DNA of 64,000 bases from Clostridium disporicum (GTDB lineage Bacteria; Bacillota; Clostridia; Clostridiales; Clostridiaceae). Under the pieces are notes generated by a model. The model was given only the letters and a program-made list of their open reading frames with translations. It was not told where the DNA came from and ran no database searches. The DNA is taken from NCBI RefSeq assembly GCF_001405015.1, contig NZ_CYZX01000007.1:1-64000 (forward strand). Reading direction: 5' to 3'. Each line of letters opens with the position of its first letter. The first letter of the stretch is position 1. A program made the position numbers and the translations under genes. Below, piece by piece: positions 34,989 through 44,198 of the stretch.

Positions 34989-35813
34989 ATGATGGATAAA
35001 GTATATTTAAAAGATATTGAAATTTTTGCAAATCATGGAGTATTTAAAGAAGAAAAAGTATTAGGACAGAAGTTTATTCTTTCATTAGAGTTATCTTTAG
35101 ATTTTAAGGAAAGTGCTGTTAGTAATGATTTAACTAAGTCGGTTCATTATGGAGAGCTTTGTCATAAGGTAGAAAAGCTTTTTCAAGAAGAGAGCTGTGA
35201 TTTGATTGAAACTGTAGTAGATAAAATTGCAAAGTTTGTTTTGGAAGAATATAAAATTGTAAATGAAGTTAAAGTATTATTAAAAAAGCCATGGGCACCT
35301 ATAAATAGACATTTAGATTATGCAGCTGTAGAAACTACAAGAAAGAGAAGCGTTGCTTATATAGCATTAGGAAGCAATATAGGAGATAAAAAGAAGTATA
35401 TAGAAGATGCTATAGTTAAAATAGCAGAAATTAAACATGTTGAAGTTATAAAAGAAGCTGAAATAATAGATACAAAGCCATGGGGTTATGAAGAACAAGA
35501 TGATTTTTTAAATACTGCAATAGGAGTTGAAACACTTCTAACACCTAAAGAGTTGATGAAAGAACTTTTAAGAATTGAAAAAGAGTTAGATAGAGTTAGA
35601 GAGTTAAGATGGGGACCTAGAACAATTGATCTAGATATAATACTTTTTGATGACATAGTTAGTAATGATGAATTTATAATAATACCTCATCCACAAATGC
35701 ATCTAAGAGAATTTGTTTTAGAGCCACTAAATGAAATTGCTCCATATGCAATACATCCTTTAAAAAATAAGAGGATTTTTGAATTATTAAATGACTTAAA
35801 AAATAAAAAATAG
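34989..35813 (+). CDS. Bifunctional dihydroneopterin aldolase / HPPK
   Basis: Fusion of FolB (about 1-118) and FolK (about 120-274). The aldolase half begins VYLKDIEIFANHGVFKEEK with the conserved tyrosine near VHYGELCHKVEKL. The pyrophosphokinase half shows AYIALGSNIGDKKKYIEDAI, TKPWGYEEQDDFLNTAI, RWGPRTIDLDIILFDD and IPHPQMHLREFVLEPL. The two consecutive steps of pterin synthesis are thereby joined. Start ATG 34989 (or 34992) after AGGGTAAG. Last gene of the folate operon. Confidence 0.95.
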   Translation: MMDKVYLKDIEIFANHGVFKEEKVLGQKFILSLELSLDFKESAVSNDLTKSVHYGELCHKVEKLFQEESCDLIETVVDKIAKFVLEEYKIVNEVKVLLKKPWAPINRHLDYAAVETTRKRSVAYIALGSNIGDKKKYIEDAIVKIAEIKHVEVIKEAEIIDTKPWGYEEQDDFLNTAIGVETLLTPKELMKELLRIEKELDRVRELRWGPRTIDLDIILFDDIVSNDEFIIIPHPQMHLREFVLEPLNEIAPYAIHPLKNKRIFELLNDLKNKK

Positions 35814-35843
35814 GTGATACTAATTTTCGTAGTATCACCTATT
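35809..35843 (-). terminator. Terminator after minus-strand lipoprotein gene
   Basis: Perfect 13-bp stem (35809-35821 with 35831-35843). The T-rich tail is on the minus strand (A tract at about 35801-35810), so it best serves the lipoprotein gene. Its right arm begins beyond the folBK stop, so it may also slow plus-strand transcription. Confidence 0.75.
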
Positions 35844-35875
35844 AATATAATAATATAAAAATTAAATAACATGGT

Positions 35876-36364
35876 TTAGTTATTATCTCTTTGGTGTGAT
35901 TTATTTACTATATAAGAGCAAAATGAATAAAGGTTATTATAAGTTGAAACACCTTTCATAGATATTTTATCCTCTTCAAAATTTCCATCCCAAGGATAAA
36001 GGGTAATGGAAGAGGTATCATATACATTTATTATAAATTTTTCATGTGCAAATTCTATACAGAGTTCATATTTTGCTTTGTCAGTTGTTTCTAAGTCAGT
36101 TAGGTAATTATCATTATTTAAAGATTCGAAAAAGTTTAGAAGAATATCTTTATCTTCTTCATCTACAGTATAATATTTGTAGAAATCTGTATCAAATACC
36201 TTTAATGTAAAAGGTTCATTGATTTTTAAGTTTTTATATATTAAGCTTGAATAATAATAATCATTAGGTTTAGATTTAAAATTTAAGTATCTTGGATTAT
36301 CAAACATACATCCTTGTAATGATAAAATAAGAATAGTTATTATAATAAATTTAAAGTATTTCAT
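35876..36364 (-). CDS. Small lipoprotein, unknown function
   Basis: 162 residues starting MKYFKFIIITILILSLQGCM: a lipoprotein signal with lipobox LQGC and lipidation at C19. The mature part is soluble, with YYTVDEEDKDILLNFFESL and ILYPWDGNFEEDK-like acidic stretches. No family recognised. The ATG at 36364 is chosen because the upstream ATG at 36376 lies in its own SD (GGAGG). It is probably anchored to the outer face of the membrane. Confidence 0.78.
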   Translation of the reverse strand: MKYFKFIIITILILSLQGCMFDNPRYLNFKSKPNDYYYSSLIYKNLKINEPFTLKVFDTDFYKYYTVDEEDKDILLNFFESLNNDNYLTDLETTDKAKYELCIEFAHEKFIINVYDTSSITLYPWDGNFEEDKISMKGVSTYNNLYSFCSYIVNKSHQRDNN

Positions 36365-36527
36365 TTTTACCTCCATAATAAGTAGACTTATTAAAACTTA
36401 TTCTTATATGTATTTATTTAGAACATATACTATTATTAAGGTAAAATTAATTTTAAATATAATTATAATTATGATAAAGGTAAAGGGTAATAACAACTGC
36501 TTTAAAAAATAAAAAATAACTCATATC

Positions 36528-36556
36528 TTGCAAAGATATAAAAATAATAGTATAAT
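36528..36556 (+). promoter_or_regulatory. Sigma-A promoter for small membrane protein gene
   Basis: TTGCAA (36528-36533), 17-base spacer, TATAAT (36551-36556), about 38 bases before the start at 36594. Confidence 0.7.
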
Positions 36557-36593
36557 AGCATAGAAAATAAAATTTAGGATTGAGGTTGATGTA

Positions 36594-36869
36594 ATGAATA
36601 GTACGTTTAAATCTATAATATTTACTGGAATAGGATTAGCTATATTTTTTGCAATATCTTGGTTATTCATTAGTATAGTACCATATCTATTAGTAGGTGG
36701 GTTAATAATATATATAGTAGTAAAGTTTAGAAAATACTTTAATAATAAAAATAAAGGTTCAAATAATCAAAATGGAACTGAAACAGTTTATGAAAGTTCT
36801 AATGTACAAGCAGATTATTATAACGAAAATGAAAAAGTTATAGATGTAGATTATAAAGAAATGGATTAG
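36594..36869 (+). CDS. Small membrane protein, unknown function
   Basis: 91 residues with two hydrophobic segments (about 7-28 and 31-46) separated by a proline (VPYLLVGG), then a basic RKYFNNKNKG and a polar tail ending DVDYKEMD. It has its own promoter and terminator, so it is probably a real single-gene unit. SD GAGGTTG. No family recognised. Confidence 0.75.
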   Translation: MNSTFKSIIFTGIGLAIFFAISWLFISIVPYLLVGGLIIYIVVKFRKYFNNKNKGSNNQNGTETVYESSNVQADYYNENEKVIDVDYKEMD

Positions 36870-36894
36870 TGAGAATAATATTCTCACTTTTTTT
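36868..36894 (+). terminator. Rho-independent terminator
   Basis: 9-bp stem AGTGAGAAT (36868-36876) with its complement at 36880-36888 and a T7 tail. Confidence 0.88.
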
Positions 36895-36990
36895 ATATTA
36901 ATAAAACTTTCTTTTGTTAAATAATTATAAAAAAATATATACTACATAAAATATTATGGAAATCTATTTTATAAAACAAAGGAGAAAGTT

Positions 36991-37158
36991 ATGGCACACA
37001 AAAATAATAAAAATTCAAAAGATAATAAAAAAGCTGGGAAAAAGACTAAAGCAGAACTAAAAGAAATGAAAGTAGAAACTGCTAATGAGATAGGGTATTC
37101 AAAAGAATCAAGAAAACTTGGAAGAGATAAACCAAGAAAACCAGAGGCACAAGCTTAA
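36991..37158 (+). CDS. 55-residue basic protein, possibly SASP-related
   Basis: Short gene with a strong SD (AAAGGAG, seven bases before ATG). It has a lysine/asparagine-rich start (MAHKNNKNSKDNKKAGKKTK), then ELKEMKVETANEIGYSKES and KLGRDKPRKPEAQA. The middle looks faintly like the MKXEXAXEXG stretch of alpha/beta-type small acid-soluble spore proteins, but the second conserved half is missing. A hairpin follows the stop. I am confident it is a gene; the spore-protein link is a weak guess. Confidence 0.65.
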   Translation: MAHKNNKNSKDNKKAGKKTKAELKEMKVETANEIGYSKESRKLGRDKPRKPEAQA

Positions 37159-37171
37159 GGAATATTATCAG

Positions 37172-37213
37172 AATGGCAAATAGTAAATTGATTTATATTT
37201 ACTATTTGTCATT
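37172..37213 (+). terminator. 17-bp hairpin downstream of 55-residue gene
   Basis: Arms at 37172-37188 and 37197-37213 pair over 17 positions with one G-U pair and an 8-base loop. No strong T run follows, so termination is plausible but not certain. Confidence 0.55.
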
Positions 37214-37301
37214 TGTAATTATTTACACTTTGTTTATAGATTTTTGTTGAATTTTCTGTCATAATACATTATGTAAAGATTTATAAGGTAGGTTGATTAA
37301 A

Positions 37302-37760
37302 ATGAGCAAATTTACAGTAAGTACAGTTATAGCATATCCATTAGAAGAAGTTTTTGATAATTTTATACAATTAGCTAAAGAACCTTTTAATAAATTTAAT
37401 GAAGAAAATCCAATAGGGGCAAAGAGTAAAAGAGTTGCAAGAAAAACAAAAAGCGGAGATATTTATATGGAAACATCCGTTACAGATTATATAAAAAATG
37501 AGGTTTATGAAACAAGAACTATGTTTCTTAGCTCTAAGTATACAGGAAGATATGAATTTAAAGATGCTGGAGATGATTGTACAGAGATAATATTAACTGA
37601 AAGTCAAGATCTTTATGGAATTATGAATAAGATTGGATTTGTATTTCAATCATTAACAGCTAAGAAAAAGATTAAAAAGAAGCTTGATAATACAATAAAT
37701 GCGTTAGAAGATAAAATAATAAAAGAAAGAAATAAAAGCGAAAATAAAAAAGTAAAATAG
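37302..37760 (+). CDS. SRPBCC/START-like protein
   Basis: About 152 residues. It begins MSKFTVSTVIAYPLEEVFDNF, then alternating strands (DIYMETSVTDYIKNEVYETR, GRYEFKDAGDDCTEIILTES) and a long C-terminal helix ending in lysines, which is the polyketide-cyclase/START-like fold with a ligand cavity. Start ATG 37302 follows AAGGTAGG; a TTG at 37293 in frame is less likely. Ligand unknown. It is a single-gene unit with its own terminator. Confidence 0.75.
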   Translation: MSKFTVSTVIAYPLEEVFDNFIQLAKEPFNKFNEENPIGAKSKRVARKTKSGDIYMETSVTDYIKNEVYETRTMFLSSKYTGRYEFKDAGDDCTEIILTESQDLYGIMNKIGFVFQSLTAKKKIKKKLDNTINALEDKIIKERNKSENKKVK

Positions 37761-37772
37761 AGTTAACTTATT

Positions 37773-37807
37773 AAAATACCCTGTCTAAATGTGAGACAGG
37801 GTATTTT
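37773..37807. terminator. Rho-independent terminator
   Basis: Perfect 14-bp stem (37773-37786 with 37794-37807), 7-base loop, A/T tracts on both sides. It can act in both directions, but the minus-strand M29 gene ends 64 bases away. Confidence 0.85.
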
Positions 37808-37870
37808 ATATTTAAGAAGCTGAAGAGTCATTTTTCGTTAATTCTTAATTTTTAACTATTAATTAACTGA

Positions 37871-39097
37871 TTAAAACGCCCAATTTCCATTTTTAAAAAC
37901 TTGTATAACTTCACCAGATTCAGTTAATCCTGTAATAGATAAATCTTCTGTTCCAATCATAAAATCAACGTGAATATTAGATTCATTAGTTCCTCTTTCT
38001 TCTAACTCTTCTTTAGTTAAAGTGTCAGCATCTTTAAAGCAAGGATATGCTTTACCAAAAGCAAGATGGCATGCTGCATTTTCATCAAATAATGTATTGT
38101 AGAATATTAGGTTAGAATTTGAAATAGGTGAATCATAAGGAACAAGGGCAACTTCACCTAAGTATTTAGCTCCTTCATCACTATCTAACATTTGTTTTAA
38201 TACTTCATATCCCTCTTCGGCAGTAAAATCTATAACTTTACCATCTTTAAAAGTAATAGAGAAATTATCTATTAAATTACCACCATAGCTTAAAGGCTTA
38301 GAAGAGTAAACTATACCATTAACGCCATCTTTCTTTGGAAGAGTAAAAGCTTCTTCTGTAGGTATGTTTGCATTAAAGCCAATTCCTGAAGCACTTTCTT
38401 CTAATCCGCCAGCCCATGTATGGTTATAAGGTAGTTCTACAGTTAAATTAGTTCCTTTAGAATTAGTTAAAGTAAGGCTTTTAAAATTCTTTGAATTTAA
38501 GAAATCAAGATTCTTTTTAAGTTCAGCATTATGTTCATCCCAAGCTTTTATTGGATCTTCAGTAGTTACTCTACTAGCATCTAATATAGCTTTAAATAAT
38601 TTTTCAAAAGCTTCATCATCTGATAAGTTAGGGAATACTTTTTTAGCCCATGGCATTGTTGGGTAAGATAATACACACCAACGATTTTTATTACTCATAG
38701 AGTTTTCATAGTATTCCTTTAAAGCAAGACTTCTAGCTTTCTGATGAGCACCTATTTTATCTACAGAAATCCCTTTTAATCCATCAGGATCATTAGCAGA
38801 AATAGAAATAAAACAAGCACCAATTCTTGAATAGTAGTTATAGCTTTCACCAAACCATTCAGGAACATTAGAAATAGTTTCAATAGAGCTATTTTCAAGC
38901 TTGATCTTAGTAAGTTGTTGGTCGCCATAGTGAACTACTACATCTTTAGCACCTGATTTGTAAGCTTCTTCAGTTATCAGTCTAGCAAATTCAGCAGTTT
39001 CTATTGGTGAATTTATTACAAGGGTATCACCATTTTGAATATTTACTCCAGTTTTAACTGCAAGTTTTGCGTATTTTCTTAATAAATCATTATTCAT
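37871..39097 (-). CDS. M29-family aminopeptidase (AmpS/PepS type)
   Basis: 408-residue metallo-aminopeptidase of the thermophilic metalloprotease family. Early segments RKYAKLAVKTGVNIQNGDTL and VHYGDQQLTKIKLEN are characteristic. Metal-site residues fall in FNANIPTEEAFTLPKKDGV, ENAACHLAFGKAYP and NIHVDFMIGTEDLSI. Cytosolic, no signal. SD GGAGGA. Likely a peptide-recycling enzyme. Confidence 0.93.
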   Translation of the reverse strand: MNNDLLRKYAKLAVKTGVNIQNGDTLVINSPIETAEFARLITEEAYKSGAKDVVVHYGDQQLTKIKLENSSIETISNVPEWFGESYNYYSRIGACFISISANDPDGLKGISVDKIGAHQKARSLALKEYYENSMSNKNRWCVLSYPTMPWAKKVFPNLSDDEAFEKLFKAILDASRVTTEDPIKAWDEHNAELKKNLDFLNSKNFKSLTLTNSKGTNLTVELPYNHTWAGGLEESASGIGFNANIPTEEAFTLPKKDGVNGIVYSSKPLSYGGNLIDNFSITFKDGKVIDFTAEEGYEVLKQMLDSDEGAKYLGEVALVPYDSPISNSNLIFYNTLFDENAACHLAFGKAYPCFKDADTLTKEELEERGTNESNIHVDFMIGTEDLSITGLTESGEVIQVFKNGNWAF

Positions 39098-39208
39098 AGT
39101 GTGTCCTCCTAAATTTTAGTAATTTATTTATTATTATATCATAGTTAAATAGAAATAATAAAATTTTACGAATTTACATAAAAAATTATTGTTAATCAGT
39201 TTATTACC

Positions 39209-39237
39209 TTGTAAGAATTGATTATTATAAATATAAT
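39209..39237 (+). promoter_or_regulatory. Sigma-A promoter for glutaminase gene
   Basis: TTGTAA (39209-39214), 17-base spacer, TATAAT (39232-39237). This lies inside the only longer reading-frame option (TTG 39218) and so supports the later start. Confidence 0.7.
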
Positions 39238-39271
39238 AATTACTACAAGAATAGTAAAGAGGAGAAAGCAA

Positions 39272-40189
39272 ATGAAAAATTTATTAGTGAATTTAGTTGA
39301 TAAAAATAAAAAATATACAGAAGAAGGGCTAGTAGCTTCATATATACCAGCGCTTTTAAAGGCAAATAAGGATGATTTAGGAATATGTGTTGTAGATATT
39401 AAAAATAACGAGGAATACTGGGCTGGAGAAAGTAATGTGAAATTCACTATCCAAAGTATTTCTAAGGTTGTAGGACTTATCATAGCACTTAGTGATAATG
39501 GCAAAGATGCAGTATTTAAAAAAGTTAATGTTGAACCAACTGGGATGGGCTTTAATAGTATAGTAAATCTTGAAATTAGAGATGAAAAGCCGTATAATCC
39601 TATGATTAATGCAGGAGCTATTGTTACAACATCTTTAATATATGGTGAAACAGAGGAAAGAAAGCTTGAAAGAATTTTAAATTTTATTAGAAGAGCTACA
39701 AACAATGAAGATATAAATATAAATCAAGAAATTTATGAAAGTGAAAAGAAAACAGGAGATAGAAATAGATCTTTAGCCTACTTTATAAAGAGCAATGGAA
39801 TATTAGAAGGTGACGTAGAGGAAGTATTAGATCTTTATTTCAAACAATGTTCTATAGAGGTTACAGCTAGGGATTTAGCAAGATTTGGAGCTGTTATAGC
39901 TAATGATGGTATAACTCCATGGAGCAATGAGGTTCTAATGTCTAGAGAAGTATGTAGAATAGTAAAAACTATTATGGTTACATGTGGTATGTATGATGCC
40001 TCAGGAGAGTTTGCAGTTCAAGTTGGAATACCAGCTAAGTCAGGAGTTGGTGGAGGAATACTAGCTTCAGTTCCTAGAAGATTTGGAATAGGTATATATG
40101 GACCATCACTTGATAAAAAGGGTAACAGTATTGGTGGAATACGTATATTAAAAGAATTATCAGAAGAACTACAATTAAGTATATTTTAA
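39272..40189 (+). CDS. glsA: Glutaminase A
   Basis: Beta-lactamase-fold glutaminase, glutamine to glutamate plus ammonia, about 305 residues. The serine nucleophile is in FTIQSISKVVGLIIAL (SXXK), with further sites in GFNSIVNLEIRDEKPYNPMINAGAIV, and SGVGGGILASVPRRFGIGIYGPSLDKKGNS at the C-terminus. ATG 39272 has AGAGGAGAAA upstream. A TTG-initiated extension would overlap the promoter. It may help acid resistance or glutamate supply. Confidence 0.93.
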   Translation: MKNLLVNLVDKNKKYTEEGLVASYIPALLKANKDDLGICVVDIKNNEEYWAGESNVKFTIQSISKVVGLIIALSDNGKDAVFKKVNVEPTGMGFNSIVNLEIRDEKPYNPMINAGAIVTTSLIYGETEERKLERILNFIRRATNNEDININQEIYESEKKTGDRNRSLAYFIKSNGILEGDVEEVLDLYFKQCSIEVTARDLARFGAVIANDGITPWSNEVLMSREVCRIVKTIMVTCGMYDASGEFAVQVGIPAKSGVGGGILASVPRRFGIGIYGPSLDKKGNSIGGIRILKELSEELQLSIF

Positions 40190-40207
40190 AATATAGTTTT
40201 AAATTAT

Positions 40208-40236
40208 TTGTTATGGATATCATTAGTAAATATAAT
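40208..40236 (+). promoter_or_regulatory. Sigma-A promoter for polA operon
   Basis: TTGTTA (40208-40213), 17-base spacer, TATAAT (40231-40236). Predicted start near 40243, just before the SD of polA. Confidence 0.6.
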
Positions 40237-40286
40237 AAAAAAATAGTATAATGAATCTTATAAATAAGAAACTACTGGAGGAAGAT

Positions 40287-42899
40287 ATGGAAAGATTACT
40301 GATTTTAGATTCAAACAGTTTAATGAATAGAGCATTTTATGCCATACCACCATTAACTACTACAGAAGGTGTTCATACCAATGCTGTTTACGGATTTACA
40401 AATATGTTATTTAAAATGAAAGAAGAGATAAAGCCTGATTATATAGTTGCTGCTTTTGATAGAAAAGCTCCAACATTTAGACATAAGGAATATGAAGAGT
40501 ATAAAGCGGGTAGAAAGAAGATGCCTCCAGAGCTAGGGGAACAGTTCCCTATAATTAAAGAAGTACTTAATCTATTAGCAGTAAATATTTATGAGATAGA
40601 TGGATTTGAAGCAGATGATATTATAGGAACTTTAGCAAAGTTTGCTGAGAAAAATAATATAGAAGTATTTATAGTAACAGGGGATAGAGATGCTCTTCAA
40701 TTAGCTACTAATAACATAAAAGTTGTAATAACTAAGAAAGGTGTTACTGAAACAGCTGTATATGATGAAAAAGCTTTTATAGATGAATTTGGAGTAACGC
40801 CTACTCAATACATAGATGTTAAAGGTCTTATGGGTGATAAGTCAGATAATATACCAGGAGTACCAGGGGTAGGAGAGAAGACTGCTTTTAAGCTTATAGC
40901 AACTTATGGATCTATGGAAGGAGTACTTTCTAATATAGATGAAATTAGTGGTAAGAAGTTAAAGGAAAACTTAGAAACATATAGTGAGCAAGCGATTTTT
41001 AGTAAAAAGTTAGCTACTATAATGACAGAGGTTCCTATAGAGTTTGATTTAGATGATATAAAGAGTCAAGACTCATATAATAGGGAAGAACTTAAAAAAA
41101 TGTTCTTTAAACTTCAAATGAAATCATTACTTGCTAAACTACCAGGTGATGATATTGAAGGTGAATCAGAAGAAGAAAAAATAGAGATAACTGAAGTAAA
41201 TAATGTAGAATTATTAAAGAGTATTTTAAAGGAAGAAAAAGAGATTGCTTTTATTAGTTATAAATTAAATGACGGTAATATTTATTCTAAAATGGAATTA
41301 GATAAAATATATTTAAGTTATGGTGAAAAAACGTATCTTATTGATATGAAGTTGATTTCTATGGAGAATCCTGAAGAATCTACTAGGTTGTTAAAGAATT
41401 TTATGGAAAATGATAAGATAACTAAAGTAATACATGATGGTAAAAATCTTGTAACAACATTAACTAAACTTGGAATAGATATTAAAGAATATATCTTTGA
41501 TACTGCAATAGCTGCATATTTAATAGATTCAGCTAGAAGTGAATATCCATTAGTAACTTTAATTAATGAGTATTTAGGTAAAGAAGTTAAAGGTGAAGGA
41601 GATACTTTAGTCTGTACTGCAGTATCTAATATGAAAGAACTATATTCTTATTTAAAAGAAAGAATTTCGAAAGAAGATATGGATGAGCTTTATTATGATG
41701 TTGAACATCCATTAATATTTATTCTTTCTAGTATGGAAGCTGTTGGATTTAAGGTTAATAGAGAAAAACTTGATGAACTTGCTATTAAATTTAAAGAGGA
41801 GATAGCAAGAACTGAAAAAGAGATATTTGAACTCTGTGAAGAGGAGTTTAATATTAACTCACCAAAGCAACTAGGTAAAATTCTTTTTGAAAAATTAGAT
41901 TTACCTGTGATTAAGAAAACAAAAACTGGTTATTCAACTAATGCAGAAGTTTTAGAAAAGCTAATGGATAAGCATGAAGTTATTCCAAAGATAATTTACT
42001 ATAGACAAATAACAAAGTTAAACTCTACATATGTAGAAGGCTTAAAAAATGTAATAGATCAAGATGGAGCTATACATTCAAGCTTCAATCAAACTGTTAC
42101 AACAACAGGTAGACTTTCAAGTACAGAACCTAACCTTCAAAATATACCTGTTAAATATGAGATGGGAAGAGAGATAAGAAAGGTATTTATTCCTAAGGAA
42201 GATACAGATGTTTTATTATCTTGCGACTATTCTCAAATAGAACTTAGAGTACTTGCTCATATGTCTGGTGATCAAAATATGATAGATGCATTTAATCATC
42301 ACTCAGATATTCATACAAAGACTGCATCAGAAGTATTTAAAGTACCAGTTGAGGAAGTTACATCACTTATGAGAAGTAGAGCTAAGGCTGTAAACTTTGG
42401 AATAGTTTATGGAATAAGTGATTTTAGTCTTTCACAAGATTTAAAAATAACTAAAAAAGAAGCATCAGAATATATGGAGATATATTTTGATAGATATCCA
42501 AAGATAAAAGGTTATTTAGAAAGTGCTAAAGAAGAAGCTAAAGAAAAAGGGTATGTTCTAACTATCTTAAATAGAAGAAGATTTATACCGGAAATTAAAT
42601 CTTCTAATAAAATTGTTAAAGCTTTAGGTGAAAGATTAGCTATGAATGCTCCAATTCAAGGTAGTGCTGCAGATATTATAAAGCTAGCTATGGTTAAGGT
42701 TTATAATAGAATAAAGAAAGAGAATTTAGATAGTGAAATAATATTACAAGTACACGATGAACTTATTTTAAATGTTAAAGAAAATGAGTTAGAAGTAGTT
42801 AAAGCTTTAGTAAAAGAAGAGATGGAAAATGTACTTAAGATGGCTGTTACTTTAGAGGTAGATACTAATATAGGAAATACATGGTATGAAGCTAAATAG
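40287..42899 (+). CDS. polA: DNA polymerase I
   Basis: Three-part enzyme of about 870 residues. The 5' nuclease is at 1-290 (LLILDSNSLMNRAFYAIPPL, YIVAAFDRKAPTFRHKEYEE, GLMGDKSDNIPGVPGVGEKT). The middle exonuclease-like domain lacks the first DXE motif (AFISYKLNDGN instead), so proofreading is probably lost as in some other Firmicutes. The polymerase domain has motif A (LLSCDYSQIELRVLAHMSGD), motif B (RSRAKAVNFGIVYGIS) and motif C (LQVHDELILN). Start ATG 40287 follows GGAGGAAG; an ATG 36 bases upstream is unlikely. Used in replication and repair; heads the polA-coaE-transglycosylase operon. Confidence 0.96.
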   Translation: MERLLILDSNSLMNRAFYAIPPLTTTEGVHTNAVYGFTNMLFKMKEEIKPDYIVAAFDRKAPTFRHKEYEEYKAGRKKMPPELGEQFPIIKEVLNLLAVNIYEIDGFEADDIIGTLAKFAEKNNIEVFIVTGDRDALQLATNNIKVVITKKGVTETAVYDEKAFIDEFGVTPTQYIDVKGLMGDKSDNIPGVPGVGEKTAFKLIATYGSMEGVLSNIDEISGKKLKENLETYSEQAIFSKKLATIMTEVPIEFDLDDIKSQDSYNREELKKMFFKLQMKSLLAKLPGDDIEGESEEEKIEITEVNNVELLKSILKEEKEIAFISYKLNDGNIYSKMELDKIYLSYGEKTYLIDMKLISMENPEESTRLLKNFMENDKITKVIHDGKNLVTTLTKLGIDIKEYIFDTAIAAYLIDSARSEYPLVTLINEYLGKEVKGEGDTLVCTAVSNMKELYSYLKERISKEDMDELYYDVEHPLIFILSSMEAVGFKVNREKLDELAIKFKEEIARTEKEIFELCEEEFNINSPKQLGKILFEKLDLPVIKKTKTGYSTNAEVLEKLMDKHEVIPKIIYYRQITKLNSTYVEGLKNVIDQDGAIHSSFNQTVTTTGRLSSTEPNLQNIPVKYEMGREIRKVFIPKEDTDVLLSCDYSQIELRVLAHMSGDQNMIDAFNHHSDIHTKTASEVFKVPVEEVTSLMRSRAKAVNFGIVYGISDFSLSQDLKITKKEASEYMEIYFDRYPKIKGYLESAKEEAKEKGYVLTILNRRRFIPEIKSSNKIVKALGERLAMNAPIQGSAADIIKLAMVKVYNRIKKENLDSEIILQVHDELILNVKENELEVVKALVKEEMENVLKMAVTLEVDTNIGNTWYEAK

Positions 42900-42908
42900 G
42901 GGGTAAAT

Positions 42909-43505
42909 ATGATTAAGATAGGATTAACAGGTGGTATTGGCTCTGGGAAGAGTACTGTATCTGCAATGCTAAAAGAAGCTGGTTTTCCTATAATTGATGC
43001 AGATATTATAGCTAAAAGCGTTTTAGAAAAATATCCTGAGATTTTAGAGAAAGTAAAGATAGACTTTGGAGTTGGGTTTTTCGATTGGAGAGGCCAATTC
43101 CGTCGTAAAGAATTTGGAAATCATATATTTAGATTTCCTAAACAAAGAATTAAGTATGAGGCTTTGATTCTACCTTATATAATAAGAGAAATAGAAGATG
43201 AATTAAAAGAATTAGAGAAAAAAGGCGAAAAAAAGGTAATAGTTGATGCACCTACTTTAATAGAAAATGATTTGCATAAAGAGATGGATTATGTTATTTT
43301 AGTTTGGGTAGATTCAAATACACAACTTCAAAGAGTGAGAAGTAGAGATTCTTTATCTAGAGAAGATGCTATAAATAGAATAAATGCACAAATGCCTTTA
43401 GAGAGAAAGAAAGATTTTGCTAATATTATTATTGAAAATAATGATACTTTACTGAAGACTAAGGTGCAGGTTGAATCACTTATAGAGTTTTTAAAAGCAA
43501 TATAA
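42909..43505 (+). CDS. coaE: Dephospho-CoA kinase
   Basis: Last step of coenzyme A synthesis, 198 residues. P-loop GLTGGIGSGKSTVSAML (5-21), the substrate region IIDADIIAKSVLEKYPE, and the lid VDAPTLIENDLHKEMDYV with RVRSRDSLSREDAINRINAQ are all conserved. It starts 9 bases after polA. The order polA-coaE is common in Clostridia. Confidence 0.95.
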   Translation: MIKIGLTGGIGSGKSTVSAMLKEAGFPIIDADIIAKSVLEKYPEILEKVKIDFGVGFFDWRGQFRRKEFGNHIFRFPKQRIKYEALILPYIIREIEDELKELEKKGEKKVIVDAPTLIENDLHKEMDYVILVWVDSNTQLQRVRSRDSLSREDAINRINAQMPLERKKDFANIIIENNDTLLKTKVQVESLIEFLKAI

Positions 43506-43519
43506 AGTAGGGATATAAA

Positions 43520-44074
43520 ATGGATTATAAAAAATTATTAGTGGTAGTTTTAGTTGCAGTAACGATGTTTTTTATAACAAGATGTGGAGTGAAGAATTTT
43601 TTCTTTCCATACAAATATAAAGAATATGTAGATAAATATAGTGTGGAATACGGTGTAGATCCGTTATTGGTGCTATCGGTAATTAAAGGAGAAAGTAATT
43701 TTGAGCCTAAAGCAGAATCGAATAGAGGAGCTAAAGGATTAATGCAGATTATGGATAGTACTGGTGAATGGGTTGCAGAAGAAATTGGGGTAGAAGATTT
43801 TACTCCGGATATGCTTTTTGATGAAGAAATAAATATAAGATTTGGATGTTGGTATCTTAAAAATCTTGAAGGTGAATTTGGGAGTTTAGACCTTATTTTA
43901 GCTGCATATAATGCAGGAAGCGGTCATGTAACTAAATGGCTTAAAGATGAAAGATATTCACCTGATGGGGATGTATTAACGTATATACCATTTGCTGAAA
44001 CAAAAAAGTATGTTGATAAGGTTAAAATAAATTATAATGTCTACAAATATTTTTATAGAAAAAATAAATATTAA
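43520..44074 (+). CDS. Membrane-anchored lytic transglycosylase (SLT fold)
   Basis: 184 residues with an N-terminal membrane anchor (about 5-21). The SLT catalytic motif is VLSVIKGESNFEPKAESN with catalytic E58, then RGAKGLMQIMDSTGEW and the late LAAYNAGSGHVTKWL. It cleaves the glycan strand of peptidoglycan to anhydromuropeptides. It lies 14 bases after coaE and ends the operon before a strong terminator. Roles in wall turnover, export machinery assembly or spore formation are possible. Confidence 0.9.
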   Translation: MDYKKLLVVVLVAVTMFFITRCGVKNFFFPYKYKEYVDKYSVEYGVDPLLVLSVIKGESNFEPKAESNRGAKGLMQIMDSTGEWVAEEIGVEDFTPDMLFDEEINIRFGCWYLKNLEGEFGSLDLILAAYNAGSGHVTKWLKDERYSPDGDVLTYIPFAETKKYVDKVKINYNVYKYFYRKNKY

Positions 44075-44086
44075 CTAATATTTATT

Positions 44087-44115
44087 AAGGCAGACAACGG
44101 TCTGTCTTTTTCTTT
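44087..44115 (+). terminator. Rho-independent terminator after polA operon
   Basis: 9-bp stem (44087-44095 with 44100-44108, one G-U), AACG loop, and a TTTTTCTTTT tail. Confidence 0.88.
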
Positions 44116-44198
44116 TATGTAAATCATAGATGGTTTTTATATATTATGAAATAGTTTTGTAGTAATAGCAAATAGTATTTTATAAAGAGTGGTTAATA

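Noticed and set aside
39218..39271. TTG-initiated longer form of glutaminase
   Set aside because: It would overlap the promoter -10 box; the SD fits ATG 39272.
40251..40286. Upstream in-frame ATG for polA
   Set aside because: It overlaps a TATAAT-like box, and the SD GGAGGAAG sits before ATG 40287, which also matches the usual N-terminus.
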